Origin: an uncultured bacterium
GTDB lineage: Bacteria > Hydrogenedentota > Hydrogenedentia > Hydrogenedentales > CAILVY01
Length of the DNA stretch: 64,000 nucleotides
Assembly (NCBI GenBank): GCA_937951485.1
Contig: CALEDJ010000020.1
Span: 52,010 to 116,009, forward strand
Reading direction: 5' to 3'
Both the position numbers and the translations under genes were made by a program. Below are positions 63,201 through 64,000 of this stretch, in pieces. The notes under the pieces were generated by a model. The model searched no databases, had not been told where the DNA came from, and saw only the letters and a list, made by a program, of their open reading frames with translations. Numbering within the stretch: the first letter of the stretch is position 1; each line of letters starts with the position of its first letter.

Positions 63201-63249
63201 GCAGGACGAACATGTCCGCAAATGTGCGGAAGCATTGGAAAATTTCTGA
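60202..63249 (+). CDS. DUF5107 and TPR repeat protein, exported
   Basis: 1015 residues. The first 26 residues are an export signal; LLAC at 17-20 could be a lipobox, although no basic residue precedes the hydrophobic stretch. Residues about 45-375 are DUF5107, a galactose-mutarotase-like beta domain (LPELGGRVHSVFDKVAGVEM, GAWIGGGIEWN, YFWNCTAFPN). The rest is a TPR superhelix. AAGGA six bases upstream supports ATG 60202. Such proteins are frequent beside sugar-degradation genes and may bind glycans; the enzymatic role is not known. Confidence 0.85.
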   Translation: MSATFTSIASLILPSVLLACAGANADAPPEKSRAWEGFLDLPTYPWYDDEHPVFATYEGAIYYPYTRQDHIGKDAVPRRYKALFLENEYLRVTCLPELGGRVHSVFDKVAGVEMFHTNNEIKPALIAMRGAWIGGGIEWNPGPQGHTVTILSPVDCMVRENNDGSATLFVSNTEKMFRTRWSVRLTLHPGKAYLDEEIRIFNPADGVHPYYFWNCTAFPNRPGTRFIYPMTLGTDHAGTSFFRWPIHEGRDLSWLKNYDTMTSIFAYECVFDFFGAYDVDADRGIVSHANHHILKGKKAWTWGQDDFGIVSQMALSDAGPEGAPYIEVQSGPLLTQADYGMLRPRQEIAWREYWYPVRGLGDGFEYATRDAAAQVHRRDGALELRLVVTGAFPGATCRLVQQGRELLHEKRDLTPEKTETIVLPHPPEGPVHIELLACDGTALLAYQSPIAIPHVDPPDLNRPPARQDGQPTAEEKYLEAYLLDSQSNPAAARAAYEMALAIDPQHVRTRIALAALDIEDGNWAAAAEHAAIAARRDPGWGEAWYWLGVARLQQGDLDDAVRCGYKAVTALDAKAIGLNLVGRALMRKGDYAGATEAFAEAAAHAPRDGRNLVHWLLARRAAGDAEGAAQDAAALVEEDPIDFAARTVLALQSDRALPEFLAHLDTFSGEKEFTLLECAAILADLGLEKDAARLLGAACMAPDAPFPCSLPACYQLAHYAARSGDAALAQAALDRAAALPDTPVFPARAEETAALEYAVQTRPNDARAHLLLGHAHAGRGRLQEALRHWRAAVEHDATLGVAWRLIGLHAWKKDEHLEEALGAYRRATTLRPTDQIAHREMAEILTALGRRPEAIALMEQMPKEPSPRYDTVLWLAEAYLAEQRYDDCINLLSVARFSNWEGVTKPHDIFVAALLARGRGHFHAGRLDAALADFQRALTYPENLEVGAQYRLTDAEVRYWLGKTLHALGRLEEARAAWRKGAAQITSAHPPLPFITVTPAQDEHVRKCAEALENF

Positions 63250-63254
63250 CTTCT

Positions 63255-63357
63255 CGTCATTGCGAGCGGTGCGGCGCGCAGCGCTGCTGAGCGAAGCAAT
63301 CCGAAATAATGGTGGCCTCAGGCTGTTCGCGATTGCTTCGCTACGCTCGCAATGACG
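63255..63357. repeat. Palindromic interspersed element, CATTGCGAG family, copy 2
   Basis: 103 bp with perfect 14-bp ends CGTCATTGCGAGCG and complement. It starts six bases after the preceding stop codon. The core is nearly identical to the element at 20679-20785 in the opposite orientation. A 9-bp-period TCCGAC repeat follows at about 63400-63427. Confidence 0.85.
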
Positions 63358-63636
63358 CGGATTCAGGGTTGGCTGGTAAATTCAGATTGTTGCATTATGG
63401 CCGACATTTCCGACACGTCCGACAAACACCATTGGCGGGGTGCGCGTCGCTCTCCACCCGGCCGGGATTCCAGCAGCGATTCCGCCATTGCATTCCCAAG
63501 GGGCGCATAAGGGGTGGATTCCTGCTCAGTGATCCCCAGTTTTCAGATGAAAGGATACACAAAAGGCGCGCATGGTCTTTTTTGCCTTCAAATGGTCTCA
63601 CGTTGAGGAATCGAGTTCCATTTGGAGGGAAAAACC

Positions 63637-64000
63637 ATGTACGCCTCGAGCAAGATGCTGACACGGATAGTGGCCGATGTACAAGACATGCGCTTGTCGC
63701 GGGCCAGGACACTTGCGCCCATCGTAAGCGCCGCGCCGTTGATGAAGGGGGGCGGGGTATTGGCGTCAGGACGGGCCATGTCGTGGGAAGCAGCGGCAAA
63801 ACACTGCATAAAACGCATCTGGCGTTATTGCGGAGCGCGGCTGCGGGCATCCGCGCCGACTGCGGGAAATTCAAAAGAGGGGATGGCGCTTTGTGCAGCG
63901 CCTGTCCCATATTCATCAGGTCAGCGTGGAGCGGCACATGGGCACGCTCGAGAAACTGGGGATAGGCCGTGGCGACATTCGATATCGCACAAAAACTCAA
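63637..64000 (+). CDS. Possible IS4-type transposase, N-terminal part, cut by window edge
   Basis: GGAGGG seven bases before ATG 63637 starts a frame with no stop to the window end. Its first 65 residues (LSRARTLAPIVSAAPL and AAAKHCIKRIWRYC) have the pattern of the IS4-family N-terminal domain, where an Ala/Lys-His-Ile-Lys-Arg helix precedes the catalytic part. After about residue 68 the frame becomes less protein-like, while another frame reads well (WRFVQRLSHIHQVSVERHMG), which hints at a frameshift. The catalytic DDE region would lie beyond the window. Confidence 0.4.
   Translation, partial: MYASSKMLTRIVADVQDMRLSRARTLAPIVSAAPLMKGGGVLASGRAMSWEAAAKHCIKRIWRYCGARLRASAPTAGNSKEGMALCAAPVPYSSGQRGAAHGHARETGDRPWRHSISHKNS

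Noticed and set aside
63395..64000. 201-codon minus-strand frame at the right edge
   Set aside because: Pro/Arg/Cys-rich product with no domain; the plus strand has a ribosome site and IS4-like residues.

Overview
The window comes from a high-GC, Gram-negative-type bacterium that is probably uncultured. It encodes signal peptides, a SurA-like periplasmic isomerase and an exosortase-like protein. The gene mix points to a polysaccharide-using lineage near Planctomycetes, Lentisphaerae or Candidatus Hydrogenedentes: a sulfatase, a GH29 fucosidase, GHL10 and GH99/71-like hydrolases, several Gfo/Idh/MocA oxidoreductases, an FG-GAP protein, DUF5107-TPR and giant TPR proteins, and a URO-D-like methyltransferase. 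The lineage is inferred; there is no rRNA here to prove it.

Layout. 1-6.5 kb: a cut-off tandem alpha/beta hydrolase overlapping a metallophosphoesterase, a Ski2-like helicase with an OmpR-type winged helix, and a secreted EF-hand protein ending in a clear terminator. 6.6-9.8 kb (minus): PsiE-like membrane protein, a 50-residue protein and a GHL10 hydrolase, all overlapping. 10-13.7 kb: a LOV-PP2C photoreceptor phosphatase, an XRE-like regulator and a sulfatase. 14.2-19 kb: a compact operon in which two tandem-SCP2-like proteins bracket a class III aminotransferase and a split transketolase; this is the best candidate for an undescribed pathway. 19-26 kb: sugar-binding protein, FG-GAP protein, oxidoreductase, NhaC antiporter and phosphofructokinase. 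26.7-31.6 kb: a membrane TPR protein, a FlgN-like coiled coil and a PAS histidine kinase in one operon. 31.7-38.4 kb: two Gfo/Idh oxidoreductases, a SurA-like isomerase and a large HDOD-GAF-kinase-receiver protein. 38.7-49.7 kb: envelope glycosylation genes (two GT39-type transferases, a GT39-TPR giant, two radical SAM enzymes). 49.9-57.3 kb (minus): fucosidase, URO-D-like protein, GH99/71-like hydrolase and an exosortase-like/epimerase reading frame. 57.6-64 kb: Rrf2 regulator, zinc-ribbon protein, initiator tRNA-Met, tRNA-Pro(GGG), a DUF5107-TPR protein and a probable IS4-type transposase start at the right edge.

The intergenic DNA is unusually structured. It holds short terminal-inverted-repeat (MITE-like) elements of at least three kinds, several abutting stop codons. 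It also holds palindromes and 9-bp-period degenerate repeats. One 154-bp element has perfect 17-bp inverted ends and an 8-bp flanking duplication that contains a neighbouring stop codon.
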